Assembly: GCF_017826695.1 (NCBI RefSeq)
Contig: NZ_JAFFZW010000006.1
Coordinates: forward strand, 248,001-312,000
Source of the DNA: Pseudomonas alliivorans
GTDB taxonomy: Bacteria; Pseudomonadota; Gammaproteobacteria; Pseudomonadales; Pseudomonadaceae
DNA length: 64,000 nucleotides
Direction: 5' to 3'
Positions 1 through 8,103 of this stretch are shown here, one piece after another. The notes beneath the pieces were generated by a model that saw only the letters and a list, made by a program, of their open reading frames with translations, was not told the origin of the DNA and did not search any database. Position 1 is the stretch's first letter. Each line of letters starts with the position of its first letter. The translations under genes were made by a program, and so were the position numbers.

Positions 1-133
1 AAACGCCCCGCAACTGGTCGAGCACGGCGCCGACCTGCTGGCCGTCGTTCACGGATTGTTCGGCGCGCCAACCCCTCAGGAAGTCACCCGCCGGGCCCGG
101 GCCTTTACTGAACTGCTGGCCAGCGGGCGCTGA
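1..133 (+). CDS. thiE: thiamine-phosphate synthase, C-terminal end (partial)
   Basis: This is the last 43 codons of a gene that begins before the window, ending in TGA at 131-133. The readable tail contains ADLLAVVHGLFGAP followed by a basic helix. This matches the end of ThiE, which joins the thiazole and pyrimidine halves of thiamine in the cytoplasm. In many Pseudomonas genomes thiE lies just upstream of hemL, as here, although ogt and the Ada-AlkA gene are interposed. Identification rests on a short segment plus context. Confidence 0.75.
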   Translation, partial: NAPQLVEHGADLLAVVHGLFGAPTPQEVTRRARAFTELLASGR

Positions 134-162
134 GCGAAGCACGGTCTCGCTGCTCACTGGAC

Positions 163-250
163 TGTGGGAGGCGGCATGCCGGCGATGGCGTCATTTCAGT
201 CACTGACAGGGCGCCTGTTAAAACATCTCGCCGGCAAGCCGCCTCCCACA
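163..250. repeat. REP-type inverted pair downstream of thiE
   Basis: A perfect 13-bp inverted repeat, TGTGGGAGGCGGC at 163-175 and its complement at 238-250, encloses an inner GCCGGCGAT / CTCGCCGGC pair. The same core recurs at 34518-34547, 40529-40598 and 54505-54590. It is a repetitive extragenic palindrome of the kind common between P. syringae genes. It could also act as a transcript-end hairpin between thiE and the convergent ogt. Confidence 0.8.
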
Positions 251-297
251 AACAGTTTTTCTTCAGAACGTCATTCGTCGTTTTATGAGGACGAAGT

Positions 298-819
298 TCA
301 AGCCTGCCCCACCAGCCTGAATTCAAAATCCGGCATGCCGGTCGCGTTCTCCAGCGCCAGCAATGCGCGCTTGCGGTCGATGCCACCGGCGTAGCCCGTC
401 AGATCGCCACCCGCGCCGATGACCCGATGGCACGGCACGATGATGGAGATCGGGTTCCTGCCGTTGGCCGTTCCCACTGCCCGTGAGTGGCCGGGGCTCA
501 ATCCCATCTTTCTGGCCATCGCCCCGTAGGAAATCATCTCGCCATAAGGGATGCGCGCCAGCTCCGCCCAGACCTGCTCCTGAAAGGGCGTACCGCGCAT
601 GCGTAATGGCACATCGAAGACCCGGCGCTCGCCGCGAAAGAACTCGGTCAACTGCTCCTGCGCCATCCGCACCACTCTGGGCACGTGCTGGTCGTCGGGC
701 ATCATTACCAGACCTGGATAGTGCTTCTGGCCGATGAAGTAAACGCCGGTCAACGCATCGTCCTCGATGCGCAAGGCGATGTCGCCCAACGGGCTTGAAA
801 GCAGGTAGCCGGGAATCAT
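298..819 (-). CDS. ogt: methylated-DNA--protein-cysteine S-methyltransferase
   Basis: A 173-residue suicide repair protein that moves the methyl group from O6-methylguanine to its own cysteine. The active-site signature IVPCHRVIG is present with Cys130 as acceptor, preceded by the recognition-helix region RAVGTANGRNP (about 113-123). Length is typical for Ogt. The start codon overlaps the end of the upstream Ada-AlkA gene by 4 bp (ATGA), so the two are almost certainly translated from one message. Together they give direct reversal plus base excision of alkylation damage. Confidence 0.93.
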   Translation of the reverse strand: MIPGYLLSSPLGDIALRIEDDALTGVYFIGQKHYPGLVMMPDDQHVPRVVRMAQEQLTEFFRGERRVFDVPLRMRGTPFQEQVWAELARIPYGEMISYGAMARKMGLSPGHSRAVGTANGRNPISIIVPCHRVIGAGGDLTGYAGGIDRKRALLALENATGMPDFEFRLVGQA

Positions 820-2261
820 GATGGTGTCTCCTCACGTTGATGCCAGACATGCACGGTCGCGTAGGCTCGCCACGGCGCCCACTGGCTCGCATGTTCGTTG
901 AGTTGCGCGGCCGTCGTGCAGCCCAGGCGTTTTTTGAGCACCGCATCGCCTTCGGGAAACGCATTGGGCCAGCCGAGGGCGCGCATGGCAATGTATTGCA
1001 CTGTCCACTCGCCGATACCGCGAATGTGTCGAAGCGCAGCCAGGGTGTCGTCCAGCGGCACCAGCGGTTCAAGCAGAATCCGCCCCGCCGCCATTTCCTG
1101 AGCGACCGCGATAATCGCCTCGGCGCGAATGCGGATCAGGCCAGCGGCGATCAGGTCTTCGTAGTGCAGCGTTGCGATGGCCTGTGCGGTCGGGAACGCA
1201 TGGTGCAGCCCGAATGGCGAATCGCTGACCGGCGTGCCGAACCGTTCGGCAATCCGCCCCAGAATCGCTCGGGCATTGAGCACCGATATCTGCTGCCCGA
1301 CAACAGCCCGCACCGCAATTTCGAAACCGTCGAACGCACCGGGAACACGCATGCCGTGCAGATCACCAATCAGCGGCCCAAGGTGCGCATCGACCAGATC
1401 AGGTCGACAGCCAGTGTCGAACACCCGTCGTACCCGCCCTAGCACCACCGCGACCGCCGATTGCAACGAGGCCGACATCGTCACCACCAGGGCATACCGC
1501 TGCGGCGCATCGGTGACAGTGATCCAGCCGGAGACCTTGCGTCCCGCATGCTCGACCTCGATAACCCGCGCATAGACCTCATCGCCCACATGCTCGACTC
1601 CGGCAATGCAGCGATGCGCGAGAAACGCCAGCACACCTTTCCATGAAAACGGCGGCCGGTAGGACAGCTCGAAGCGCAGCCCTGCGTCTTCGGTTTTGTG
1701 CACTGCCTTCCTCAGGCGCGTCGGATTCAGGCCGTAGCGCGCCTGAAAGACATCATTGAAACGCCGCACGCTACCAAAGCCGGCCGCCAGCGCCACCTCG
1801 GTCATGGACAATCCGGTATCGGTCAACAGGCGCTTGGCGATCAATAAACGTTGCGTCTGGGCGAAATCGATCATCGAGACGCCAAACTCGGCTTCGAAAA
1901 TCCGTCGCAGGTGCCGCGCCGTGACGCCGACTCGCTCAGCCAGCGCATCCAGCGTTCTACCGCTCAGAAAGCCCTCTTCTATCAACCGGGCCGCGGCCTG
2001 CGCCAGCCTGCTCGACATGTCCAGCAGACTTTGCCCGGGTGCGAGTTCCGGACGGCAACGCAGACACGGGCGAAACCCTGCCTGTTCGGCAGCCGCAGCC
2101 GTGCTGTAAAAACTGCAGTTTCTGGCCTGCGGCGCACGGACCGGGCACATCGGCCGACAATAAATGCCGGTGGACGAGACGCCCATGAAAAACCAGCCGT
2201 CAAACCGGCGGTCCCTGGCGATAAACGCGGCGTAGCAGATGGCGGGGTCGAGAGTGTTCAT
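816..2261 (-). CDS. Ada-type regulator fused to AlkA 3-methyladenine DNA glycosylase
   Basis: The 481-residue protein has three parts. Residues 1-80 form an Ada zinc/methyl-acceptor domain with Cys35, Cys39, Cys66 and Cys69, spaced as in E. coli Ada. Residues about 85-180 are an AraC-type double helix-turn-helix. Residues about 195-481 are an AlkA-like glycosylase with a helix-hairpin-helix (LRHIRGIGEWTVQYIA) and a likely catalytic Asp439 in EGDAVLKK. The protein probably senses methyl phosphotriesters, activates transcription and excises alkylated bases. The O6-methylguanine methyltransferase half of classical Ada is missing from the chain and is supplied by ogt immediately downstream, with a 4-bp overlap. 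It could be listed as alkA or ada, so I give no symbol. Confidence 0.9.
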   Translation of the reverse strand: MNTLDPAICYAAFIARDRRFDGWFFMGVSSTGIYCRPMCPVRAPQARNCSFYSTAAAAEQAGFRPCLRCRPELAPGQSLLDMSSRLAQAAARLIEEGFLSGRTLDALAERVGVTARHLRRIFEAEFGVSMIDFAQTQRLLIAKRLLTDTGLSMTEVALAAGFGSVRRFNDVFQARYGLNPTRLRKAVHKTEDAGLRFELSYRPPFSWKGVLAFLAHRCIAGVEHVGDEVYARVIEVEHAGRKVSGWITVTDAPQRYALVVTMSASLQSAVAVVLGRVRRVFDTGCRPDLVDAHLGPLIGDLHGMRVPGAFDGFEIAVRAVVGQQISVLNARAILGRIAERFGTPVSDSPFGLHHAFPTAQAIATLHYEDLIAAGLIRIRAEAIIAVAQEMAAGRILLEPLVPLDDTLAALRHIRGIGEWTVQYIAMRALGWPNAFPEGDAVLKKRLGCTTAAQLNEHASQWAPWRAYATVHVWHQREETPS

Positions 2262-2457
2262 GAGCAGACTCTATTCCAGGCTCCGGCAAAAGTCTGGCTG
2301 AATTCGGACATGTGCATCTGACCGACGCTCATCATTTGTTATAGTGGCGCCTCCTGCGCTTTCTCTGGCTCACGCCAATCCAATAAAGCAGTCACTGCTC
2401 ACCTCGGCTGACGCCAGCGTAGACCCGACTTCCCCGTTTCAAAGCAGAGACCCGATC

Positions 2458-3741
2458 ATGTCCCGTTCCGAAACACTGTTCGCCAATGCTCAAAAACATA
2501 TTCCCGGTGGCGTGAACTCGCCGGTTCGTGCGTTCAAGAGCGTGGGTGGCACGCCGCTGTTCTTCAAGCACGCGGCGGGCGCTTACGTGACTGACGAAGA
2601 CGACAAACGCTACGTTGACTACGTCGGCTCATGGGGCCCGATGATTCTCGGCCACAGCCATCCGGAAGTGCTGGACGCCGTGCGCAGCCAGTTGGAGCAC
2701 GGCCTGTCCTACGGCGCACCGACCGCCATGGAAACCGAAATGGCCGATCTGGTCTGCTCGCTGGTGCCCTCCATGGAAATGGTGCGCATGGTCAGCTCCG
2801 GCACCGAAGCCACCATGAGCGCCATCCGTCTGGCACGCGGCTACACCGGCCGCGACAGCATCATCAAGTTCGAAGGCTGCTACCACGGCCACTCCGACAG
2901 CCTGCTGGTCAAGGCCGGTTCCGGCGCGCTGACCCTGGGTGTACCGAGTTCGCCCGGCGTGCCTGCAGCCTTTGCCAAACACACCCTGACCGTGCCGTTC
3001 AACGACCTGGAAGCCGTGCGTGAAATGCTTGCGCAAGTGGGCCAGGAAGTCGCGTGCATCATCGTCGAGCCGGTGGCCGGCAACATGAACTGCGTACCGC
3101 CAGCGCCGGGCTACCTGCAAGGTCTGCGCAACCTGTGCGACGAGCACGGCGTGGTGCTGATTTTCGACGAAGTCATGACCGGTTTCCGCGTCGCCCTGGG
3201 CGGCGCTCAGGCGTATTACGGCGTGACGCCAGACCTGAGCACCTTCGGCAAGATCATTGGCGGCGGCATGCCGGTCGGCTGCTTCGGCGGCAAACGCGAA
3301 ATCATGTCCCACATCGCCCCGCTCGGCCCGGTCTATCAGGCAGGCACGCTGTCAGGTAACCCGCTGGCCATGGCCGCAGGCCTGACCACGCTGCGTCTGA
3401 TCAGCCGTCCCGGCTTTCACGATGAACTGAGCGATTACACTCGTCGCCTGCTGGAAGGCCTGCAACAACGCGCCGATGCCGCAGGCATTGCGTTCGTGAC
3501 AACCCAGGCGGGCGGCATGTTCGGCCTGTACTTCAGCGACGCAAAGGAAATCGTCACCTTCCAGGACGTGATGACCAGCGACGCCGATCGTTTCAAGCGC
3601 TTCTTCCACCTGATGCTTGAAGGCGGTGTGTATCTGGCACCGAGCGCATTCGAAGCAGGCTTCACCTCCATCGCGCATGGAGATGCCGAGTTGCAGCTGA
3701 CGCTGGACGCTGCCGAAAAAGCCTTCGCGGCCCTCAAATAA
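2458..3741 (+). CDS. hemL: glutamate-1-semialdehyde 2,1-aminomutase
   Basis: A 427-residue PLP enzyme that converts glutamate-1-semialdehyde to 5-aminolevulinate in the C5 pathway of heme synthesis. The PLP lysine is Lys265 in STFGKIIGGGMP, the same position as in E. coli HemL. The aspartate that contacts the PLP nitrogen is in LIFDEVMTGFR. I chose the ATG at 2458 (MSRSETLFANAQ) because it gives the standard length. The open frame extends upstream to 2344 but that extension resembles nothing in the family. A possible TATAGT -10 lies at 2340-2345. Confidence 0.97.
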   Translation: MSRSETLFANAQKHIPGGVNSPVRAFKSVGGTPLFFKHAAGAYVTDEDDKRYVDYVGSWGPMILGHSHPEVLDAVRSQLEHGLSYGAPTAMETEMADLVCSLVPSMEMVRMVSSGTEATMSAIRLARGYTGRDSIIKFEGCYHGHSDSLLVKAGSGALTLGVPSSPGVPAAFAKHTLTVPFNDLEAVREMLAQVGQEVACIIVEPVAGNMNCVPPAPGYLQGLRNLCDEHGVVLIFDEVMTGFRVALGGAQAYYGVTPDLSTFGKIIGGGMPVGCFGGKREIMSHIAPLGPVYQAGTLSGNPLAMAAGLTTLRLISRPGFHDELSDYTRRLLEGLQQRADAAGIAFVTTQAGGMFGLYFSDAKEIVTFQDVMTSDADRFKRFFHLMLEGGVYLAPSAFEAGFTSIAHGDAELQLTLDAAEKAFAALK

Positions 3742-3758
3742 GCGGCTGCGGATGATGT

Positions 3759-3783
3759 GTGCGGGCGAGGTTTCGCCCGCACG
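3759..3783 (+). terminator. hairpin after hemL
   Basis: The arms GTGCGGGCGA and TCGCCCGCAC form a perfect 10-bp stem about 20 bp after the hemL stop codon. No T-run follows, so it may be a weak terminator or an mRNA 3' stabiliser rather than a canonical rho-independent terminator. Confidence 0.5.
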
Positions 3784-3955
3784 AATCATATCCATGAATG
3801 AAACTGAACGTTGTTGCAGCAATTAGCTTCTACACTGCAAGGCGATTGACGTGATCAATCGACGCGAACATGGGAAACGACTGTCTTGCTTCAGGGTTTT
3901 CGCCTTGTGATACACAGGCTTTTACTGGCCGTGCAGCAGAAAATCCGTAAAGACT

Positions 3956-3985
3956 TTGTAAGGTTGGCTCTGCTTATTTCATAAT
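3956..3985 (+). promoter_or_regulatory. possible sigma-70 promoter for the Sel1-repeat gene
   Basis: TTGTAA (3956-3961) and CATAAT (3980-3985) are separated by 18 bp. This predicts a start near 3992 and a leader of about 58 nt before the ATG at 4050. Each box departs from consensus at one or two positions. Confidence 0.35.
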
Positions 3986-4049
3986 GCGCAGCCAGCACGT
4001 TTAGTTGGTCGGGCACGCCCGCACCTTTTTCAGAGGTAAGTCGACTTCC

Positions 4050-4598
4050 ATGAACCGCACCGGCCGCACCCTTGCATTGGGCTGCCTGTTGCTTGTCTAT
4101 CCTCTGCTGGCTACTGCCGGCAGCAACTCGTTGTTGATCCCAGCGATGGGTCGCTGCACCCTCAATACTCAGCCTGAGAACCTGCCCGCTGCACTTGCAG
4201 CCTGTCAGCAGGCCGCTCAGACCGGGGATGCGCAGGCGCAATACGAGTTGGGTGAGTTCTATTACGAAGGCAAGAATGTTCCTCGCGATCTGCCACAGGC
4301 CCTCGGTTATTTCGAGCAGGCTTCGTTGCAGGGTCACGCGCAGGCGCAATATCAGCTGGGCCTGATGTTCAGTCGCGGCGAAGGTGTGCAGGCCAATAAC
4401 ATTCAGGCTTATATCGTACTGAAGATGGCGGCGGTCAATGGCTCGGAAGACGCACTGGACGCGGCGGACGAAGTGTCTGCAAAAATGAAGCGCGACGAGC
4501 TGGAAGTCGCCACTCAGGTGCTGGGACAGATTTTCCGCAAATACCTGATGGAGCTGCAGACGGCCGAAGGCCGCAGCCCGTTCTCTCCATTGCCCTGA
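4050..4598 (+). CDS. secreted Sel1-repeat (TPR-like) protein
   Basis: A 182-residue protein with a signal peptide (basic MNRTGR, then LALGCLLLVYPLLATAG). Two Sel1-like repeats follow: AQAQYELGEFYYEGKNVPRD (about 68-87) and AQAQYQLGLMFSRGEGVQAN (about 104-123). These helical repeats usually mediate protein contacts; the partner is not evident. I chose the ATG at 4050 because it starts the signal peptide. An upstream ATG in frame at 4005 would bury it. Confidence 0.85.
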   Translation: MNRTGRTLALGCLLLVYPLLATAGSNSLLIPAMGRCTLNTQPENLPAALAACQQAAQTGDAQAQYELGEFYYEGKNVPRDLPQALGYFEQASLQGHAQAQYQLGLMFSRGEGVQANNIQAYIVLKMAAVNGSEDALDAADEVSAKMKRDELEVATQVLGQIFRKYLMELQTAEGRSPFSPLP

Positions 4599-4634
4599 TC
4601 AATTGTCTTCAGGGCAACAGCCTCGACTCTCTTG

Positions 4635-4961
4635 CTATTTTTCCGGCATCGGCATGGGGAACGGCATCACATTGCTGACACCTCGTGCCTCGCTGATCTT
4701 CGGCGTGCCCATGCGCTCGACTTCATCGATACGCACAATCGAATGCATCGGCACGAAACTGCGCACCACGCCTTCGAACTGGGCCTTGAGCTTTTCTTCG
4801 CTCGGGTCGACCACCACTGTCGTGCGCTCGCCGAAGACGAATTCTTCCACTTCCAGAAAACCCCACAGATCGCTTTGATAGATCTGCTTGGCGTACATCT
4901 CGAACACCTGGCCCTGGTTGAGGAAAATCACCTTGTAGATTGGAGCTTCGCGTTTGGTCAT
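4635..4961 (-). CDS. DUF1820 family protein
   Basis: A 108-residue cytoplasmic protein without signal peptide or membrane segment, beginning MTKREAPIYKVIFLNQGQVF. It resembles the short DUF1820 proteins conserved in gammaproteobacteria, often next to miaB. No catalytic motif is recognisable and the function is unknown. The C-terminus is methionine/proline-rich (NVMPFPMPMPEK). The start at 4961 is preferred over an in-frame ATG at 5096 because that one lies inside the divergent miaB promoter region. Confidence 0.85.
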   Translation of the reverse strand: MTKREAPIYKVIFLNQGQVFEMYAKQIYQSDLWGFLEVEEFVFGERTTVVVDPSEEKLKAQFEGVVRSFVPMHSIVRIDEVERMGTPKISEARGVSNVMPFPMPMPEK

Positions 4962-5050
4962 GGTTGGCAGGTAACGATTCGCGGATGAAAAGGGGCACGC
5001 ACTATAGCATGCCCGTCGGATCGCCCCTAGGAACCCAAGCGTATCGCCCC

Positions 5051-5056
5051 TATAAT
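5051..5056 (+). promoter_or_regulatory. consensus -10 box upstream of miaB
   Basis: A perfect TATAAT sits 33 bp before the miaB ATG, giving a leader of roughly 25 nt. No good -35 hexamer is seen 16-18 bp upstream. Confidence 0.4.
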
Positions 5057-5088
5057 GCGCGGTTCTTTGAACCAGCTGATGATCACGA

Positions 5089-6417
5089 ATGGCCAAGAAG
5101 CTTTATATCGAAACCCACGGTTGCCAGATGAACGAGTACGACAGCTCGCGCATGGTCGATCTGCTGGGCGAACATCAGGCCCTGGAAGTCACCGCCCGCG
5201 CGGAAGACGCCGACGTGATTCTGCTCAACACCTGCTCGATTCGCGAACGCGCCCAGGACCGGGTCTACTCCCAACTGGGCCGCTGGCGCGAACTGAAACT
5301 GGCCAACCCGGAAATGGTGATCGCCGTCGGCGGTTGCGTGGCCAGTCAGGAAGGCGCGGCCATCCGCGACCGCGCGCCCTACGTGGATGTGGTCTTCGGC
5401 CCGCAGACCCTGCACCGCCTGCCGGAAATGATCGACGCCGCACGTATCACGCGCCTGCCACAGGTTGACGTCTCGTTCCCGGAAATCGAAAAATTCGATC
5501 ACTTGCCTGAACCTCGCGTCGATGGCCCGAGCGCTTACGTGTCGGTGATGGAAGGCTGCAGCAAGTACTGCACGTTCTGCGTCGTGCCTTACACCCGCGG
5601 CGAAGAAGTCAGCCGACCGTTCGATGACGTGCTCACCGAAGTCATTCATCTGGCGGAAAACGGCGTGCGCGAAGTCACGCTGCTCGGTCAGAACGTCAAC
5701 GGTTATCGCGGCGTCATGCATGACGGGCGTGTCGCAGACCTGGCCGACCTGATCCGCGTCGTCGCCGCTGTCGATGGCATTGACCGCATTCGCTACACCA
5801 CGTCGCACCCGCTGGAATTCTCCGACAGCCTGATCCAGGCCCACGCCGAAGTGCCGGAGCTGGTAAAACACCTGCATTTGCCGGTGCAATCAGGCTCGGA
5901 CCGTATCCTGGCGGCCATGAAGCGCAACCACACCACGCTGGAATACAAGTCCAAACTGCGCAAGCTCAAGGCCGCCGTGCCGGGCATCTGCATCAGCTCC
6001 GACTTCATCGTTGGCTTTCCGGGTGAAACCGAGAAGGACTTCGAAAACACCATGAAACTGATCGAGGACGTCGGTTTCGACTTCTCGTTCTCGTTCGTCT
6101 ACAGCCCGCGCCCCGGCACACCGGCGGCCGATCTGAAAGATGAAACGCCGGAAGCCCTGAAGAAAGAACGTCTGGCTGCGCTGCAACACCGGCTCAACCA
6201 GCAGGGTTTCGAAATCAGCCGACAGATGGTCGGCAGCACCCAGCGCATTCTGGTGACCGACTACTCCAAGAAGGACCCCGGCGAGCTGCAGGGCCGTACC
6301 GAGAATAACCGGATCGTCAATTTCCGCTGCGACAACCCGAAACTGATCGGCCAGTTCGCCGATGTGCATATCGATGACGCACAGCCTCATTCCCTGCGCG
6401 GATCTCTGCTTCAATAA
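5089..6417 (+). CDS. miaB: tRNA-2-methylthio-N6-dimethylallyladenosine synthase
   Basis: A 442-residue radical-SAM methylthiotransferase that adds a methylthio group to i6A37 of tRNAs. The N-terminal UPF0004 domain carries the first cluster cysteines (HGCQMN with Cys12, NTCS, GGCVA). The radical-SAM motif is CSKYCTFC (Cys157, Cys161, Cys164). A TRAM domain closes the protein (about 375-440). Length and motifs are canonical. It heads the miaB-phoH-ybeY-corC-lnt series found in many gammaproteobacteria, which links tRNA modification to ribosome maturation genes. Confidence 0.98.
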   Translation: MAKKLYIETHGCQMNEYDSSRMVDLLGEHQALEVTARAEDADVILLNTCSIRERAQDRVYSQLGRWRELKLANPEMVIAVGGCVASQEGAAIRDRAPYVDVVFGPQTLHRLPEMIDAARITRLPQVDVSFPEIEKFDHLPEPRVDGPSAYVSVMEGCSKYCTFCVVPYTRGEEVSRPFDDVLTEVIHLAENGVREVTLLGQNVNGYRGVMHDGRVADLADLIRVVAAVDGIDRIRYTTSHPLEFSDSLIQAHAEVPELVKHLHLPVQSGSDRILAAMKRNHTTLEYKSKLRKLKAAVPGICISSDFIVGFPGETEKDFENTMKLIEDVGFDFSFSFVYSPRPGTPAADLKDETPEALKKERLAALQHRLNQQGFEISRQMVGSTQRILVTDYSKKDPGELQGRTENNRIVNFRCDNPKLIGQFADVHIDDAQPHSLRGSLLQ

Positions 6418-6585
6418 CCCTTGCGCGCCGTCACGGAACGAATGGCCGAATGAATTCGTTTCCGTGCGGTCCCTACCATTGAGCACGGTGAATCCTCTAC
6501 GCAGAAGGCAAGGCTTTCGCCTGACCATCGCCAGGGAGTATTCTTCAATACATCTCAATTGCCGCCGGACGGCCATTAAAAGACC

Positions 6586-7608
6586 TTGAACGCACCCATA
6601 GAACCTCATCGCTTCACCCTCGAACCCTTCGAGGCCCATCGTTTCGCCAACCTGTGCGGGCAACTCGACGAGCATCTGCGCTTGATCGAACAACGCCTGG
6701 ACATCGAGATCCGCAATCGCGGCAATCAATTCGAGCTCATTGGCGACGCCAAACACACCACGTCGGCCGAAAATCTGTTGCGCCGTCTGTACCGGGAGAC
6801 CAAGGGTACCGACCTCACGCCGGACATGGTTCATCTGTTCCTGCAGGAATCGGGCGTCGCCGGACTGGATAACCACCCGGCCGCCGAAGTCGGCGTTGCG
6901 CTGCGCACCAAGAAGGGCATGATTCGCCCGCGCGGCATCAACCAGCAGCGCTACGTCAAAGAGATTCTCGGTAACGACATCAATTTCGGCATCGGCCCTG
7001 CCGGTACCGGCAAGACGTACCTCGCTGTCGCCTGCGCAGTCGATGCGCTGGAGCGTGAGCAGATCCGCCGCATCCTGCTGGTGCGCCCTGCCGTTGAAGC
7101 GGGTGAAAAACTTGGCTTCCTGCCCGGCGACCTGGCCCAGAAGATCGACCCGTATCTGCGACCTCTCTACGACGCGCTCTACGAGATGCTCGGCTTCGAG
7201 GTCGTGGCCAAGCTGATCGAGAAACAGGTCATTGAAGTGGCACCGCTGGCTTACATGCGCGGGCGCACCCTTAATAACAGCTTCATCATTCTCGACGAAA
7301 GTCAGAACACCACTGTCGAGCAGATGAAGATGTTCCTGACCCGTATCGGCTTCGGCTCCACCGCCGTGATCACCGGCGACATCACTCAGGTCGACTTGCC
7401 CAAGGGCACCAAGTCGGGCCTGACGCATGTCATCGATGTGCTCAAGGACGTGCCGGGCATCAGCTTCACGCACTTCAAGCCCAAGGACGTGGTTCGTCAC
7501 CCGTTGGTGCAACGCATCGTTGAGGCCTATGAGCGCTTCGATGATCGTTTCAGCGACGGCTCGTCGAGCAACACCAGTTACTCACGGGACAAGAACCGCG
7601 ATGCTTGA
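6586..7608 (+). CDS. phoH: PhoH-like ATPase YbeZ
   Basis: A 340-residue P-loop ATPase of the PhoH family. Walker A is GPAGTGKTYLA (from residue 137) and Walker B is FIILDESQNT. The YbeZ-type N-terminal extension is present. The best start is TTG at 6586 (reading MNAPIEPHRF), since no ATG or GTG occurs nearby in frame; the ribosome binding site is weak. The gene overlaps ybeY by 8 bp. YbeZ is known to partner the YbeY endoribonuclease, consistent with this overlap. Confidence 0.93.
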   Translation: MNAPIEPHRFTLEPFEAHRFANLCGQLDEHLRLIEQRLDIEIRNRGNQFELIGDAKHTTSAENLLRRLYRETKGTDLTPDMVHLFLQESGVAGLDNHPAAEVGVALRTKKGMIRPRGINQQRYVKEILGNDINFGIGPAGTGKTYLAVACAVDALEREQIRRILLVRPAVEAGEKLGFLPGDLAQKIDPYLRPLYDALYEMLGFEVVAKLIEKQVIEVAPLAYMRGRTLNNSFIILDESQNTTVEQMKMFLTRIGFGSTAVITGDITQVDLPKGTKSGLTHVIDVLKDVPGISFTHFKPKDVVRHPLVQRIVEAYERFDDRFSDGSSSNTSYSRDKNRDA

Positions 7609-8098
7609 GCTGGACCTGCAAATCGCAAGCGAAACCCCTGCGCCGACCGAAGCCCAGTTCCGCCTCTGGTGTGAAATGGGCCTGCGCCAGCGCAGTGCCG
7701 ATTCTGAATTGACCATCAGACTGGTCGATGAGGTTGAAGGACGTGAACTCAATCACACCTGGCGGCACAAGGATTACGCCACCAACGTGCTGTCCTTCCC
7801 GGCCGATGTACCGGATGACATGCTGGACATCCCGTTGCTGGGCGATCTGGTCATCTGCGTACCGGTGGTGAATCGCGAAGCGACTGAACAGAACAAGGCC
7901 GTGGACGCCCATTGGGCGCACATGGTGATTCATGGTTGTCTTCATCTGCTGGGTTACGACCATATCGATGATGAAGAAGCCGAAGAGATGGAAGCGCTGG
8001 AACGAACGTTGCTTGATGAGTTGGGCTATCCCGACCCTTATGCCGACGACGACACCGAACCTCAACATTCAGAAACATCAAGCAAGGACCACGAGTAA
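7601..8098 (+). CDS. ybeY: endoribonuclease YbeY (rRNA maturation factor)
   Basis: A 165-residue zinc metalloprotein. The signature HGCLHLLGYDH supplies three zinc-ligand histidines (111, 115 and 121). The family acts in 16S rRNA 3' maturation and 70S ribosome quality control. The ATG at 7601 lies inside the end of phoH, giving an 8-bp overlap, and yields the usual family length. A longer in-frame reading from 7427 would only cover phoH sequence. Confidence 0.96.
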   Translation: MLELDLQIASETPAPTEAQFRLWCEMGLRQRSADSELTIRLVDEVEGRELNHTWRHKDYATNVLSFPADVPDDMLDIPLLGDLVICVPVVNREATEQNKAVDAHWAHMVIHGCLHLLGYDHIDDEEAEEMEALERTLLDELGYPDPYADDDTEPQHSETSSKDHE

Positions 8099-8103
8099 GG
8101 GCT

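Larger units (their letters stand above)
3742..4049. other. 308-bp intergenic region, hemL to Sel1-repeat gene
   Basis: No gene seen. It holds a GC-rich hairpin right after hemL (GTGCGGGCGA/TCGCCCGCAC, about 3759-3783), likely a transcript end or processing structure. A separate 7-bp inverted repeat CGATTGA/TCAATCG lies at 3843-3861. A TTGTAA-18 bp-CATAAT pair at 3956-3985 could be the promoter of the next gene. Confidence 0.5.

Noticed and set aside
3843..3861. CGATTGA/TCAATCG palindrome after hemL
   Set aside because: Possibly an operator, but it is short and has no matched promoter near enough to argue a role.
5890..7512. 540-codon open frame on the minus strand across miaB and phoH
   Set aside because: It is antisense to two well-conserved genes and its protein is rich in His, Gln and Val runs, typical of reading a high-G+C gene backwards.
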